Counted from the stretch's first letter, positions 47,001-59,300 are shown. The stretch is 64,000 nt of DNA from Gnetum montanum (GCA_015680685.1 MNCI01006653.1:1-64000), one strand, 5' to 3'. Notes: generated by a model from the letters alone, not told the origin. Made by a program: numbers and translations.

Positions 47001-47603
47001 AAACTACCATTTCTTGACCAATAGTATAAGGACTAATACTATCCATGAAATGTGCATCAAGTCCAATATCAAAACCACTATCTGAAACTTGCACAAAATT
47101 GGTTGTGCCTGCATATTCATCATTTAGAGAGATTGGAATATTAAATGCAAAATGAGATAAAGTTCTTGTTCCATTCATAGTCTTTAATTTGACCGGTTTT
47201 GTATTTTCTTCCCATTTTTCAAGAACATCATTCTGACAAAAATTTAATGTAGCACCAGTATCAACAAATGCTTAATATTTTCGCCATTTTTTATCTCCAT
47301 CTACTGCTAGCTTGATTGGAATAAGAAGAACACTTTGTAAGGACAATAAGTGTTTTATCTGATGTTGTATTTGGGGGTCTATCTTTCGTTTAGCAAGTCT
47401 AGCTGACTCAACCTCTTTCCTAACGGGAAACTTTTTAACATAAGCAGTAATAAGGAATTTTGGTACCTTTTGAATAACTTTTGAAGGAGGCTCATCATCT
47501 GACGATGAATCTGGTTCTGTACCAGCTTTAGGTAGAGTTTCCTTGCATCCGAATGTCGAAGAGACACTTGGATCTTTGTCAGATTCTTCTATATCCCACT
47601 TAT
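44001..47603 (-). pseudogene. Viral segment B: protease to primer site, inverted
   Basis: On the minus strand: end of the acidic linker and protease (47600-46822), RT (46641-45829, Y-I-D-D at 46209-46198), RNase H and C-terminal extension (45760-44790), promoter and leader, ending at the primer site (44007-44001, decayed). Stops interrupt the protease near 47270, RT near 46368 and RNase H before 45714. The catalytic box is intact. The right junction with C shares the six bases ACTTAT. B is nearly identical to C over the shared region. Confidence 0.88.
44668..44756 (-). promoter_or_regulatory. Viral promoter in segment B
   Basis: TATAAATA (44675-44668, minus), the palindrome (44722-44703) and TGACGTC (44750-44756) occur in the same order and spacing as in C. 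TGACG motifs near position -75 from TATA recall the as-1 element of the caulimovirus 35S promoter. Confidence 0.6.
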
Positions 47604-50600
47604 TTTACTGATGTAGTACATATGGTTAGACAAGAATTACAGTGTGCATGTTATACTATTTCTTTGCAAAGATTATTACCTAGTGCAGAAGTAGGCTATA
47701 ACGTTGATGGTGTTGATTCTTTTGGACCTCCTGCTAGAGCTCCAACAAAAAGGAGATAGTTCAAATGCAGATTAGTCCAGCTTCCAAAGTTTTGTAGAAA
47801 GAAATTCTTTATTCAAAGCTGACAGCCAAGGTTCTTTGCTAGAAAAAGGAAAGGACCAAAAGGCCGAAGATCTATTACATGTTATACATGTAAACGACAA
47901 GGTCATTATGCTTATGAATGTCCTGACAAACGACCCAAGAATAGTACAAAGATCAAAGCTTTTTTCGAAAACAATCCTGATTATGAATTGCTTGATGAAC
48001 CTAATGTTTTCTCTGATGATTGTTTTGAAGTAGAAATTGAGACTGAAATAGATACTTCAAGCTGCACATCTATGTCAGAACCTGAAGAAGCCAAAGGACA
48101 AAGCAACATGATGCAAGGTGTTTTAGATTTAAATATTTCTGATGAAGAATGGTTATCTAATATTTTTCTTAATGATAATGATCCCCGATATCTTAGTCCC
48201 ATTAATGAAGAAAATTGGGATGAAAGTTGGAAAGAATTGGAAAAATTATTAGATATAGAAGCTAACATTTTAGACTTATCTGATAATGAACATAAGTGGG
48301 ACATAGAAGAAGTTAACAAAGATTCAAGTGTCTCTTCGACATTAGGATGCAAGGAAACTCTACTTAAAGCTGATACATAACAAGATTCTTCATCAACAAA
48401 TGATGAGCCTCCTTCGAAGGTTATTCAAAAGGTACCAAAATTCCTTATTACTCCTTATGTTAAAAAGTTTCCAGTTAAGAAGGAAGTTGAGTCAGCTAGA
48501 CTTGCTAAACAAAAGATAGATCCACAAGTACAACACCAGATAAAACATGTATTATCCTTACAAAGTGTTCTTCTTATTCCAATCAAGCTAGCAGTAGATG
48601 GAGATAAAAATGGTGAAAATATCAAGCATTTGTTGATACTAGTGCTACATTAAATTTTTGTCATAAGGATGTTCTTGAAAAATGGGAAGAAAATACAAAA
48701 CCAGTCAAATTAGAGACTATGAATGGAACAAGAACTTTATCTCATTTTGCATTTAATATTCCAGTCTTTCTAAATGATGAATATGTAGGCACAACCAATT
48801 TTTTGCAAGTTTCAGATAGTGGTTTTGATATTGGACTTGGTGCACATTTCATGGATAGTATTGGTCCTTATACTATTGGTCAAGAAATGGTAGTTTGTTC
48901 TTCTCCTCTCCAAGATCCAAGACCAAAGATAACAGTTGCAAGAATCTCTGCTCAGTTACACAAAAACAAACATCCTCAAATCAAGCACATCAATCAAAAT
49001 CCAAGTATTTCCAAAATTGTTTCACAGTTTGAAATGGAAGAAATAGCAAGTGCAAAGTATAAAGGTATACAATAGTTAAAGAAAGCTCAGATAGATCTAA
49101 CAATAGAATAAGATAAGTTAGTTCCAAGATTTCATGAATTATTAGAATGCTGTTGTGATCATCCATTAGAATTTTGGGATCAACAGAGTCCAGTAGCCTA
49201 TATTCCTACAGTACATAATATTCCTGTATAAAGCAAGCAGATATTATTAAATCCAATGGACACCAAAGAAATTGGTAAATAAGTAGATGAGTTTCTGAAT
49301 AAAGGTTTGATTCACACATCTCAATCTAACTATTCCTATTCAAGTTTATTGTCAAAAATCATGTAGAAATCAAGAGAGGCAAAGCCAGAATGGTAATTAA
49401 TTACATTCCCCTCAATGCAGTTACCATTGATATTAAATGACCTCTACCAAATAAATATAGTTTGATTCAGAAAGTTGCAACAAAATCATACTTCAATAAG
49501 TTTGATTGTAAGTACGGATATCACCAAATCAAGATAGCTGAAGAAGATCGACATAAAATAGCTTTCAGTACACCTCAAGGATTGTTCAAATGGACAGTAA
49601 TGCCTTTTGGTCTAAAAAATGCTCCATCACAATTTCAGCACAGAATGGATTTAGTATTCAGTAATTATCATAATTTTATTGCAAATTATATTGATGATTT
49701 CTTAATATTTTCTGATACTATTTCAGATCATGTGAATCATTTATCACAATTTGCTAAACTCTGCAAAAGGCATGGAATCGGTTTATCCAAAGATCCAAAG
49801 AAGTTTCAAATCGGAAAAAGAGAAATTGAATTCTTAGGTGTTCAGTTAAAAATGGAAATATATATATGCAACCTCATGTTCTTCAAAGGATTGTACAGTT
49901 TCCAGATAAATTAGAAAGTAAAGATCAGTGTTTAAGGTTTTTCGGCTGTGTGAATTATGTTTCAAAGCATATTGAAAAATTTAGTGATAAAACAACAGAG
50001 ATTCGTTGGTGTAAAAACCAAACACCTTTCATATGGACAAGCAAGGCTTCAACTCGAGTTATTTAGCTAAAAAAGGAATGTCAACAATTACTGCCATTGA
50101 CACCAATCTTAAAGGGTCCTTTTGTATTAAATACTGATGCAAGTTATGATGCATGGGCTACAGTGCTCTTATGAAAAGAAGTGAAGAATCATGAAGAAAT
50201 TTGTGCATATGATTCAGGTACGTTTCAAAAGCATGAGTTAAATTATTGGCCAGTAGAAAAGGAAATTTTAGCTGCTATCAGAAGATTAGAAAAGTTTCAT
50301 ATTTATTTAGTTGAAGATCCCTTCATATTAAGAATAGATTCAGCAAATCTGGCTGCTTTACTCAGAAGGAAGATTACGCCATCTCCAAAGCTTCAGCATT
50401 TTGCTTGGTGGCAATTTCTGTTAGTACAATATAAGTTTTCTATTGAAAAAATTCTTGGTCCGGTTAATTTCTTAACTGATGCCCTCACTAGAGAACTTAA
50501 ACCACAAATCAAGATGGTGCAAACTTTGCCTGAAGAAACTAGTTCATCCCAGAATCCTTTACAAGATCAAGAAGATTGGATTGCCTGGCTACTTTTAACT

Positions 50601-51905
50601 CTTGAAGAAAGTGTTAAATGGTGTAGATCAATTACTAAGTATTTTCCGCAGGAATCTACTATGAGTACTAGTAAGGAGTATCCAACAGTTGATTTCTTTA
50701 TCAACATGGCAGGACGAATTAATTACCTAATCAACAATCTACGATGGAGTAGATTGGAACCCAAGATCCTTGGTCATCTCCAACAAATGTAAGTTCTAGA
50801 TAATCTTCTCATCACTAGAAGACCATTATTTGCTAATGATAATGCCCACTGTTACCTCAACAGACTGATTAGTACTAATTAATGGGAATCTAAATTATGT
50901 GTTGCTTTTCAACGAATTAATCTCTTTGATAAGATATCTTGGTATGAAAATGAGCAACTAATGCCCAAGCAAGCTTTGCTGCCAGAAGAAGTGTCAACAT
51001 CTCTAGCTACCATCCTGTCAGAGTTATCCAAACTCATCAAGGATTGTGACGATTGCTAGAAGACATGTGCCAAAATCTGTAGCGTACACAAGGCGATACT
51101 TAAGGCGATCAACTAAGGCGCGAAGAGATAAGGATGAAGACGTCAACTTGTAGATAAGAATGTCGAGTCATTAGAAGGAATATATTCCTTCTCCTTTGTC
51201 TTGTAATGGCCTCTCCAGCTATAAATAAGGGGCTCCCCCTCCTATATAGAGCATGAAGAAGAAGTGTTATGGGCAAAAAATATGGAGTCTATTGTACTAG
51301 TCTCTACTAGAGTCTGCAAGTTTGCAAGTTTCCTACTTTTCTTGTTTGTTGCAATCCATGAGTCTGTGAGTGTGTAGAAATGAGTGAAGATGATGTTCGT
51401 TGCTGTTTGATGATCATAGGTCTTGTTATAATGTTGTTATGTTATCTTACTGCAATTCTGCTATACTTTGCTGAACGATTTATGCATCTGTTTATCCGCT
51501 CTACTTAAAATCACTTCCTGCATATTGGCTTTTATTCTGCTATGAGTGTTGTGTTCTTGTGTTCTGCCTGGTTGTGCCAATTTGTCTCTTGATTAGGTGT
51601 ACCCAACCAGGAACCTAAGTCAAGAAAGGTTATTGATGATCATCTGAGAGATTTAGCTGGGAACAATCCATACACTGTGCTCTGTCCAGAGAAGTGCCAA
51701 AGAGAGAAAGTGTGTTGTTGATGTTGAGCTGAATTTGCCATATCATGGATTTGCTATGGCCTACTAAGTCTTTCAAAACTTCCCATCGGTCATCTTTTTT
51801 GCGCTTTGATTCTCCAATTAGGTTTCATACGAACTTGAGGCAAGCTCTGCATATGCTTGTAGTGGCTCGTGAGTCACAACCCCATAATGGTATCGAAGCC
51901 CTCCC
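47598..51905 (+). pseudogene. Viral segment C: coat-protein end to primer site
   Basis: Starts in the coat-protein C-terminus (47604-47758), then zinc knuckle (47880-47921), acidic linker (47988-48380), protease (to 49075), RT (49381-50066; Y-I-D-D at 49687-49698), RNase H (50090-50520), C-terminal extension, promoter and leader, and primer site TGGTATCGAAGCC (51888-51900). The protease catalytic triplet reads D-T-S instead of D-T-G (48635-48643). Frameshifts lie near 48610 and 49850 and stops near 50065 and 50173. It shares its later lesions with B. Confidence 0.88.
51139..51227 (+). promoter_or_regulatory. Viral promoter in segment C
   Basis: GACGTCA (51139-51145, TGACGTC on the other strand), the 20-bp palindrome (51173-51192) and TATAAATA (51220-51227). 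The TGACG motif lies about 75 bp upstream of TATA. In segment A the motif has decayed. Confidence 0.6.
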
Positions 51906-53894
51906 ATAATAACAATTGATCAACCAAATTGTTGGATGGAATATTGACTCCATCTCATCTATTTCCTTTTCAAGAGCCTTTTATAAAACCATCTACCCTA
52001 ATTTTTCCGATAAACTTCCTAAATATAGGAAATTTATCATATGATCTCTATGTAAAGCAAGTCTATATACTTCATTACTGTATTCTGCACTAAACTGTTC
52101 AAAATATCTTAAATCTATTAACTTTCTTTGACTGAGTAGCAACTTATCTTTAAGTCTTAATTTTGAGGCCAGATCAACAGTAAATTTTGTAACTAGTGTA
52201 AAAAACATGCCATGCAAACCTGTTTGCAATAACTGTTCTTGTTGCTTAGTAGTAGCACTTTCCCACCAATCTCTGATTTTACTAGCAGCTCTGGTAAATG
52301 CACCAATAATGGTTGTTCTTTCATCAAGGGCTAATATATGCATAGCAACTTTTAGTTGATCAACCCATAATCTTAATGCATGCAAAACTTATTTAGGAGG
52401 TAGATAATCAATATCTATTACTAGAATCGATGAATTCGACCATTGTTGAAATGCTGAAAAAGCTGGAGGTGGATTAACTAGAGGTCGTTGCCACGAACGA
52501 GTAGGTTATCGTCGAGCCATCATCATTCTTTGTTCACAAGGAATATCTGATGGATCTGTCTTTGTATCTGTCTTTGGAGAAGCTTCAGATTCTAGCGGTG
52601 TAGTAGGTTCTACGCTTGTTGCAGGTTTTTTACCTTTCTTTTCTACGATTAGATGCTTGATCTTATCTAATAGAGCTTTATCTCGAGCATCAATACGAAT
52701 GCTAGCCTTTTCTGGTGCCTTTGGAGGATCTTTGTTTGGAGAAGGTAGTCTCATCTGATTTTCAATAGTGAAAATCTCATTAAACTTTACCAATTGCTCT
52801 TGAAAGGTTTTAGCCAGTAGTTGTCTTCTACTTTTAGCCTCATCACACTCCTTCTAAATTTTCTTATAAGCCTGTACATGTATGCGCATTTCTTTTGATA
52901 ATTCTCCTACTCCATCATCGATCTGTTCAATCTTTTCTTTAATTACATCTAATTGATCTTCAACCTTCTGGATATGTTGAGTAGCATAAGATGTCCAATG
53001 GAGTAGATAATTTAATTGCCTGATTTCTGATTGTTGTTCTAAAGAACTGCTAACATTATGTTCTAATAAATAACTACAGTCTACTCTACTTTGAGGTGGA
53101 TCTATTTTAGATGTCGTTGTTGAATACGCACCTAAAGGCGGCCATCTGCCTTCAGATAACAACCTTTTATCTCCAACTTGTTTGTAGGAATTTTGTTGGA
53201 ACATAGCAATTCTGTGTTGAAACATATAAAGAGTTCCTCTTGTATCAAATTTTGGAGAAGTAGATCCTTCTGCTTCTTTTGACGAGTTGCCCTTTTTGGC
53301 TAACTTTCTTGGAGGTAAAACTGCAGGTACTGCTTCAAGTGTAATAACAGCTGATCGACCAAATTGTTGGATGGGATATTGACTCCATCTCATCTTTGGC
53401 TTTTCATATGTCTTAAATTCTTGCTCTTGTAATAAAGTCTGTATTTGAGGAAAAGAATTAACATAACCAGGGACATTAATACTTTTACCACATTGCAATA
53501 AATTTTGACTTCCCTTTGGGAACTGAACTCCCCATTTGAGCTTGTGATTCATCAAAATAGTATTGGATAATTGAAAAGTTTCACGTGCGGCAACCACTGC
53601 ATAAACTAAACCTGGTAGTAATTCAACACCATGAATTTCAATACAGATTAGTAAGGCACTTGTAATAAAATCATCTGCTAAAGCCAATTGATAATTTGGC
53701 TGTACTGCACATAGTGCATCAACATCAAGAGTTCCTTGAAATTGACATATTTTTTTCTTTTCCCAAGCAATTTCTTGGTTGGTTTGAAGACCATCACAAA
53801 TTACTCTGCTATCAAGTAATGTAACCACATATTCAGCTTTAATATCATAATTAAACTTTGGACTAACTAATATGTCGAGTTGTCCGATATGAAT
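51906..53894 (-). pseudogene. Viral segment D: movement protein to coat protein, inverted
   Basis: Minus-strand open stretches 53828-52854 (324 codons, movement protein core, linker and coiled coil), 52793-52506 and 52385-51993 (coat protein, 130 codons). It is the longest movement-protein frame in the locus. The coat protein stops at about 51993 and is fused to a stray 50-bp piece of the movement-protein linker (51955-51906), so a further rearrangement lies inside D. It holds no protease or RT. Confidence 0.82.
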
Positions 53895-54303
53895 ATATTA
53901 ACTATTTGAATGATTATATTGAGTCTGATGCTCAAATTGCCCCTCGACTAGCAATGTTGCAATCTAATTCTGTACAAATTGAAGAAGTAACAAAAAAAGA
54001 AGGTGAGGAATTATCGTAGTCCCAAAAGGAGATTCTTCCTTTTGCCGAAGCAATGAAGAAAAAGAAATCCTTCATTACTGGTGAGCATAAAGACTTATAG
54101 TTTCCTCAGATTCCTAAAGATGTGATTTATAAGTTTGCTAACACATTCTCTGCAAGGATGTCTACCTCTATTAAGCAATCTAAAGCAATTTTAGACATCA
54201 AAGGAAAAGGCATCAGGCCAGTATTTCTTCCTCTATTCACAGAAGATGAAGTAGAAAAATGGAAAGCTCAAGGGCACAATTATATTCATATCGGACAACT
54301 CGA
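53889..54303 (+). pseudogene. Viral segment E: fragment before the movement protein
   Basis: Matches 36610-37020 of segment A. It joins D through a shared ATGAAT and ends within the start of the movement protein at GACAACTCGA. The 71-codon open stretch 54122-54337 begins in it and runs into flanking DNA. Non-functional. Confidence 0.8.
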
Positions 54304-54442
54304 AGGATCTTATAGTAGAAAACTGAACACTACTTAAGGTGAGAAAAAAAGTAATTTGAACCAAGCCTTAACTACATTTATAAATACATGACAAAGGCTA
54401 ACCTAGAAATAATATCATTGGCTAAATAAAATAAAAAGTTAA
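54304..54442. other. Right flank of the viral locus
   Basis: Short AT-rich sequence without recognised features between the last viral segment and the presumed start of the GYP-8 LTR. Confidence 0.4.
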
Positions 54443-55525
54443 TGATGTAGGAGATTCAATTCATTTAATAGTATACTGTTATTAAGATTGGTGCTTAGTA
54501 TAATGAAGAAAGCTAATATAAAGTCTTTAAAAAAGAATTTTAAAGAATAGGTATTAATGAGTCATGTTTAGTTGGCTACATCAATGAGGCCTCATTGACT
54601 GAGCCTCATCAATGAGACCCTATTGATGCATCTTACCATGCATCGATGAGGCCCTGTCGATGCACCTTACCATGCATCGATGAGGCCCTGTCGATGCACC
54701 TTACCATGTGTCGATGAGGCCCCATTAATTCAATGTTGTTTTTTGGCTATAAATACATACTTGCAGTCATATTTATGATCATTAGAGACTGTAGTTGCAA
54801 TCAAGCTCTTGTATTTTTTCCAACTGAAAGTTAGAATATTTTCCCAAGTGCTCACAACAGTAGTCATTAAGTGTATGAATCTTTGTTTGAGCATTGTTGT
54901 ACTTGAGCATGATAGTGTGTGCAAAAATAAAGATAAGCTTTCTAATAAACCTTGTAGCACTTTGGATAGATTAGCTATTTCAATTATGCATTCAATGTTT
55001 TTAATTATTTATTAAATGTTTTTCATTAGTTATTACATTAATGAAGAAATTAAGCCAAATAGATTACACACATAAATATGACCACTTCAAGTGTAACATG
55101 TATTTGCCTGATAATCCCAGTAGCATTATTACTTGGTATGCCTAGTAGCATAGCACTTGGTTGCCCAATAGTGGATACATGGGTTTAGGATGTGTAAAAA
55201 AATTTGGATCAAATACTTATCTTAGGATTAGTTAAATGCTAATTAATTAGTTTATTTAGTTTATTTAATCCAATTCCTTTTATCTACATTTTGAGCACCA
55301 AACTATAAAACAAAAAATGATAAAAATTGGATGCCTCAGTTACACTTAACTATATCAAAAAACATCACAAGTGTAATTGGGAAGACAATGATTGACCTTA
55401 AGGCTAGATTCACTTCCTAAAGAACTAATGCACCAAAAACCATAAATTCCACGAAATTCGATAGGATTGTATGTGAATGCTTTGTGATTCATATGGTTGG
55501 GTGTAGGGGTACCTCACCACTCATC
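54443..55525 (+). repeat. GYP-8 5' LTR
   Basis: The right end reads TAGGGGTACCTCACCACTCAT, shared with the reverse complement of the NA LTR starts, and is followed by the primer site. U3 contains 34-bp tandem repeats and a TATA box at 54748. The left end is uncertain. Confidence 0.55.
54579..54730 (+). repeat. 34-bp tandem array in GYP-8 U3
   Basis: Two exact 34-bp units (54641-54674, 54675-54708), each starting CATCGATGAGGCCCTGTCGA, with degenerate units before and after. TATAAATA follows at 54748-54755. Each unit has ATCGAT and a second TCGATG. Confidence 0.85.
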
Positions 55526-55527
55526 TT

Positions 55528-55545
55528 TAGCACTGTTGTTGGGGA
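55528..55545 (+). other. GYP-8 primer binding site, tRNA-Asp type
   Basis: TAGCACTGTTGTTGGGGA against TGGCGCCGTTGCCGGGGA: 13 of 18 match and all five differences are transitions, typical of decay at methylated cytosines. Confidence 0.65.
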
Positions 55546-55681
55546 CTTTGTTTGTGGAACATGTGCTATTTAGGTTTAAGTGAATATCATTAATATCATT
55601 TTACAAACCTCAAGGTCAATATCATTCCCACTATAGATAGAATTATAAAAGCACACTAATAATTTTATTTTGTCTTGCAAA

Positions 55682-57480
55682 ATGTCATCTTCTTCTCACA
55701 AGCATGAAGATATGAAACCACTAGTCCCATAAGCGTGCAAGGTGATATATACTCATCCATATGAGTTTGTGCCAAAATTCACCTTCATCCTACATTATGA
55801 TGAATAGTTGCAATGACATGATAAGAAGGGCAATGTCATCTTGCCCCCCTATCAATCTATTCCTAGGATGCTACTCAAAACCCCTAAGAAGTTGTACATA
55901 GCAAATCTTCATAAAGAATATGTTGTGGATGGATATAACATTTAAAACTACTATCCCACTAAAACACAATGCAAATGAGATCAACGTTAGGAGAAACTCC
56001 AAGAAGCTAAAATGGAAAACATTACTCCAATTCCTTGTTCCTACTAAATTAAGATGACACTGAGAATCCTCATATTGAAGGTTTTCAACATGAAGATTCT
56101 CCACCCCCTAATACTGGTGATGAGGGTGTGAACCTAAACCTATGATCCACTATCCATAAATTAGGTTAAAAAAAAGTGATAGCCAAGGTAGGAACTTAGG
56201 TAAGCATCATAATAGCCAGGGATCTAAGGATGGTTATCCTGATAAGCATAAGAGTGATGGTAGTCACCATGGTGGTGGTGGCATTCTACCTTCCTCTTCA
56301 TACAATTTTGAACATTCCTCTCATCTGATAGTTCTCATGGAAGCCACCATCAAAACAACTATGATGGAGGTTATCAATGAGACAACAATGACTGTGAAGG
56401 CCACCAAAACTGAACGAATGGCTGAAACCATCATTAGCATCATTGATGTAGTAATGATGGTGAACCTTTATTAGCAACTCAAAATATGCTCAAAATGTTA
56501 TAGGAAATAAAAATTTCAGCCAGGCATATGAAAGATAGTTAGATCAAGTTCTTAAACATGAACAATATTCCAAGATTTGGAGGGGGGGCGGATACAATTT
56601 TGATCAGTAGACACATCTACAACCTTTCATGATGCTTGTGCCTTATAGAACATAGAAATGAGTGGAAAAAATTCAAGATTTTTCCAAGGACACTCATCAA
56701 AGAAGTTGAAAGCTGGTGGCAGTCCTTAGAGCTAGAATCTATCTACAGATGGAGTACCATGCTAGAGTGATTTAATGACAAATATCAAACATACTCTAGA
56801 GTGTCTAATCTAAGAAGGCAAATCCAAGGCTGGAAATAAGAAGCACATGAACCCTTGGATGCCACCATGGGATGATACTATTCACTCTTACATCAATGCC
56901 TTAGCCATGGTTATTCTCAGAGGAAACAACTTTCCCACATTATAGATGGGCTTAGAGCAAAAACAAGAAGAACCCTTCGGGTGTATGTCTAAGGAAGTTT
57001 GTCTGAACTAAGCTAATCATATCTAAAGGCTAATTGAGTAGGTAGCAAAAGAAGAATGTGAGCTATGAAAAAGGGAAAGTGCTAAATATTATAACAAGGA
57101 TCCTTTCATCAGAAAACAAGAGGTCTGATTTTGTAACGAGGAGGAATCACCACTTGATGAAGTGATGAATAGAAAGACCTTGCTCATCCAAAAATTTGTT
57201 TCTGATATTTTAGCCAAGGTTGACAAATTATGGGACTCTTTGGATGAAAAATTTCAAACCACTTTGAAGATTGCTAAAGAATTCACAGAGCAAAATAGTG
57301 ATCATAATTGTAGGAGGTAAAAAAAAGCTACTTCAGTAAAGGAAGTTGTGGAGTCTAACTCTGATGAAACTAAATGTTACATCTATCAATACAAACATCC
57401 AAAGGGATGTTGTGCTATGCTATCACACTTACAAGAGTCTGGAGTGTGCACATTGAATCCTCACCTAGCATGTAGGAAAG
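55682..57480 (+). pseudogene. gag of GYP-8
   Basis: Starts M-S-S-S-S-H-K-H-E-D at 55682. The gag core at 56740-57000 reads F-N-D-K-Y-Q-T-Y-S-R-V-S and H-I-I-D-G-L-R-A-K-T-R-R-T-L with interrupting stops; NA-1 has almost the same words at 15408-15154. The C-terminal part has C-x2-x-x3-H-P-K-G-C-C near 57390. It would build the particle. Many stops. Confidence 0.7.
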
Positions 57481-57929
57481 CTCCAAGATGACTTCCTTAT
57501 CCTCAAGGCAATCCACAGTAGTTCCACCAAAAAACAACAAGCTTACTACCCAAGTGGAACTCCTCCACAATCGTACAAACAATACCAATAGTGGTATCAA
57601 CCATAATCATGGGGAATGCCACCACCAAGGTAGAAGTACCCTTATAGGCAACCAAATCCATACATGTATTATGTTTAGTAGCCCGTCTCCCCTAGAAGTT
57701 CTATAAGTCATGCATCCTACTCTATCCATGCAGGGTGAGATTCCTCCACAGTCATAACAATGAAATGCTATGAGGAAAGTACACTCATAACTAATTTTTT
57801 AGCTAAGTGGTCTAGATAATCAATATAGGAAAAGACTTACTTCTAACCTAGTAGTCCCCTTCAATCCTCACAATCTATTTTGGCTAATCGTCCTACATAT
57901 CTAGCATCCTCATCCTCTACAGCAAACAC

Positions 57930-59300
57930 CTTCGAGTGCCCTTCAAACCAAGTGTTACCTCGAATCCATACTGTAATGCTAAATCATGCTATTTCTGACT
58001 AGATCAAGGTTGGCAATCTTCCTACAAAAATATTTGATCTAGGGTGGTCCTATCCTACTAATTTTTTGGTGATCAAAGTGGACAATTGTAAAAGTAACTT
58101 TTCCATCATTATGACAAGGGCTTGGTTAAGCACAGTCGATGCATGAATGGGTATAAGGGACCTATCTCTCAAAATAATCAAGGCAAATGAACCAAGCAAG
58201 ATTGAAAAGAAGTGTATTCCATGCATCGCATATAGTAATAATGGGTACAATTGTGTGTAAAATATTTGATCCATCAAGAGCACATACATTAAGGCATGCA
58301 ATTAGTGTGTGCAAGAGATCAATATTCAAAAGTGTCTGTATGTAGCAACCACAAAATAGGAGGGCAACCAATGGCTAATCGCTAACTCAAATAGTAGCAC
58401 ATTATGCATGGAACCAACTAAGATCCTAACTTGTGCATATGTTAAAGGCATAGACAAAATTGAGCAAGTTCTTTCCCAAATTTTTGATGAAGATGATGAT
58501 ACCTATCGGGGAGAGTTGGAAATCCTTGATAACTTCAAGTAGGAGCCCTTAGAACTAAAAAATTTACTAGCTGGTATGGAGTATGCATGTTTAAAGAATG
58601 GTAAATTGGTCATAATTAAGGTAAAATTACTCTTGAATAAAAAGAAAATTTGTTGAAGGTGGTGAATAAATGGTCAACAACCTTTGCTTGATCATATCCA
58701 AAGCTAAAAGGAATTGATCCAAGGTTATGCAAGCATCACATCTACACTGACCTAGCCATGAATCATAGAAGGTAGCCATAGAGGTAGCTAAACCTCAAAT
58801 TGAAGCAAAACATCAAAGAGGAAATTGAGTAACTTCTCAAGGTGGGGTTCATCTATCCAATTTTGGATAGCGAGTGGATTAGTCCACTCATAATTGTACT
58901 AAAGAATGATGGAAAATGGTGGGTCTGCATTGACTTTAGGTTGTTGAATATGGTAACATTTAAAGATCACTTTCCTTTGCCATTTGTAGATCAAGTGTTA
59001 AATACCATATCTTGGGATTGTTATTATAGTTTCTTGGAAGTTTATAGTGGCTATAACCAAATCCAAATTGTGCCAAAAGGTTAGGCCAAAACAACATTCA
59101 TGAGTCCTTGGGGGACTTTTTCATATTATAAGATGTCATTTGGTCTATGTAATGCCCCTAAAAAATTTCAACACTTGGTCCTTAGTATCTTCCAACAACA
59201 AGTTGGTAGTGGTGTTGAAGTCTTCATGGATGAAGTTTTCACCTATGAACCTACCTTCAAACAAGCTTTGGAGTGACTTAAGCAAGTACTAAAGAGATGT
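57930..59300 (+). pseudogene. GYP-8 pol: protease/linker and reverse transcriptase
   Basis: A linker reading L-E-L-K-x-L-L-A-G-M-E-Y lies near 58550, then G-F-I-Y-P-I-L-D-S-E-W-I-S-P at 58845-58890 and C-I-D-F-R-L-L-N near 58930. The 80-codon stretch 58842-59084 spans the RT fingers. The palm follows with P-W-G-T-F, M-S-F-G-L-C-N-A-P and the catalytic box, which reads F-M-D-E (59225-59236) rather than F-M-D-D. The protease D-T/S-G triplet was not found with confidence. Confidence 0.75.

Larger units (their letters stand above)
36173..54303. mobile_element. Endogenous pararetrovirus locus (Caulimoviridae), rearranged
   Basis: About 18 kb of viral sequence in six blocks of alternating orientation: F (36173-36490, -), A (36493-43998, +), B (44001-47603, -), C (47598-51905, +), D (51906-53894, -), E (53889-54303, +). 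Diagnostic features are a 30K-type movement protein, coat protein with CCHC knuckle, aspartic protease, RT with Y-I-D-D, RNase H, no integrase, no LTRs and a tRNA-iMet primer site. One large polyprotein frame, near 2,200 codons if the permuted parts are added, fits petuvirus-like caulimovirids; several endogenous genera share that plan, so the genus stays open. Every copy has stops or frameshifts and no complete unit is present in coding form. Confidence 0.9.

Noticed and set aside
47379-47567. Minus-strand 62-codon frame, also at 39657-39845
   Set aside because: It is an out-of-frame reading across the protease linker; the protease frame is supported by motifs.
36173-54303. Classification of this locus as a Ty3/gypsy LTR element
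   Set aside because: There are no LTRs and no integrase, while movement and coat protein regions and a tRNA-iMet primer site in a circular-type layout fit Caulimoviridae.
54579-54730. Short regularly spaced repeats resembling a CRISPR array
   Set aside because: The units are contiguous tandem repeats without spacers, inside an LTR of a plant genome.
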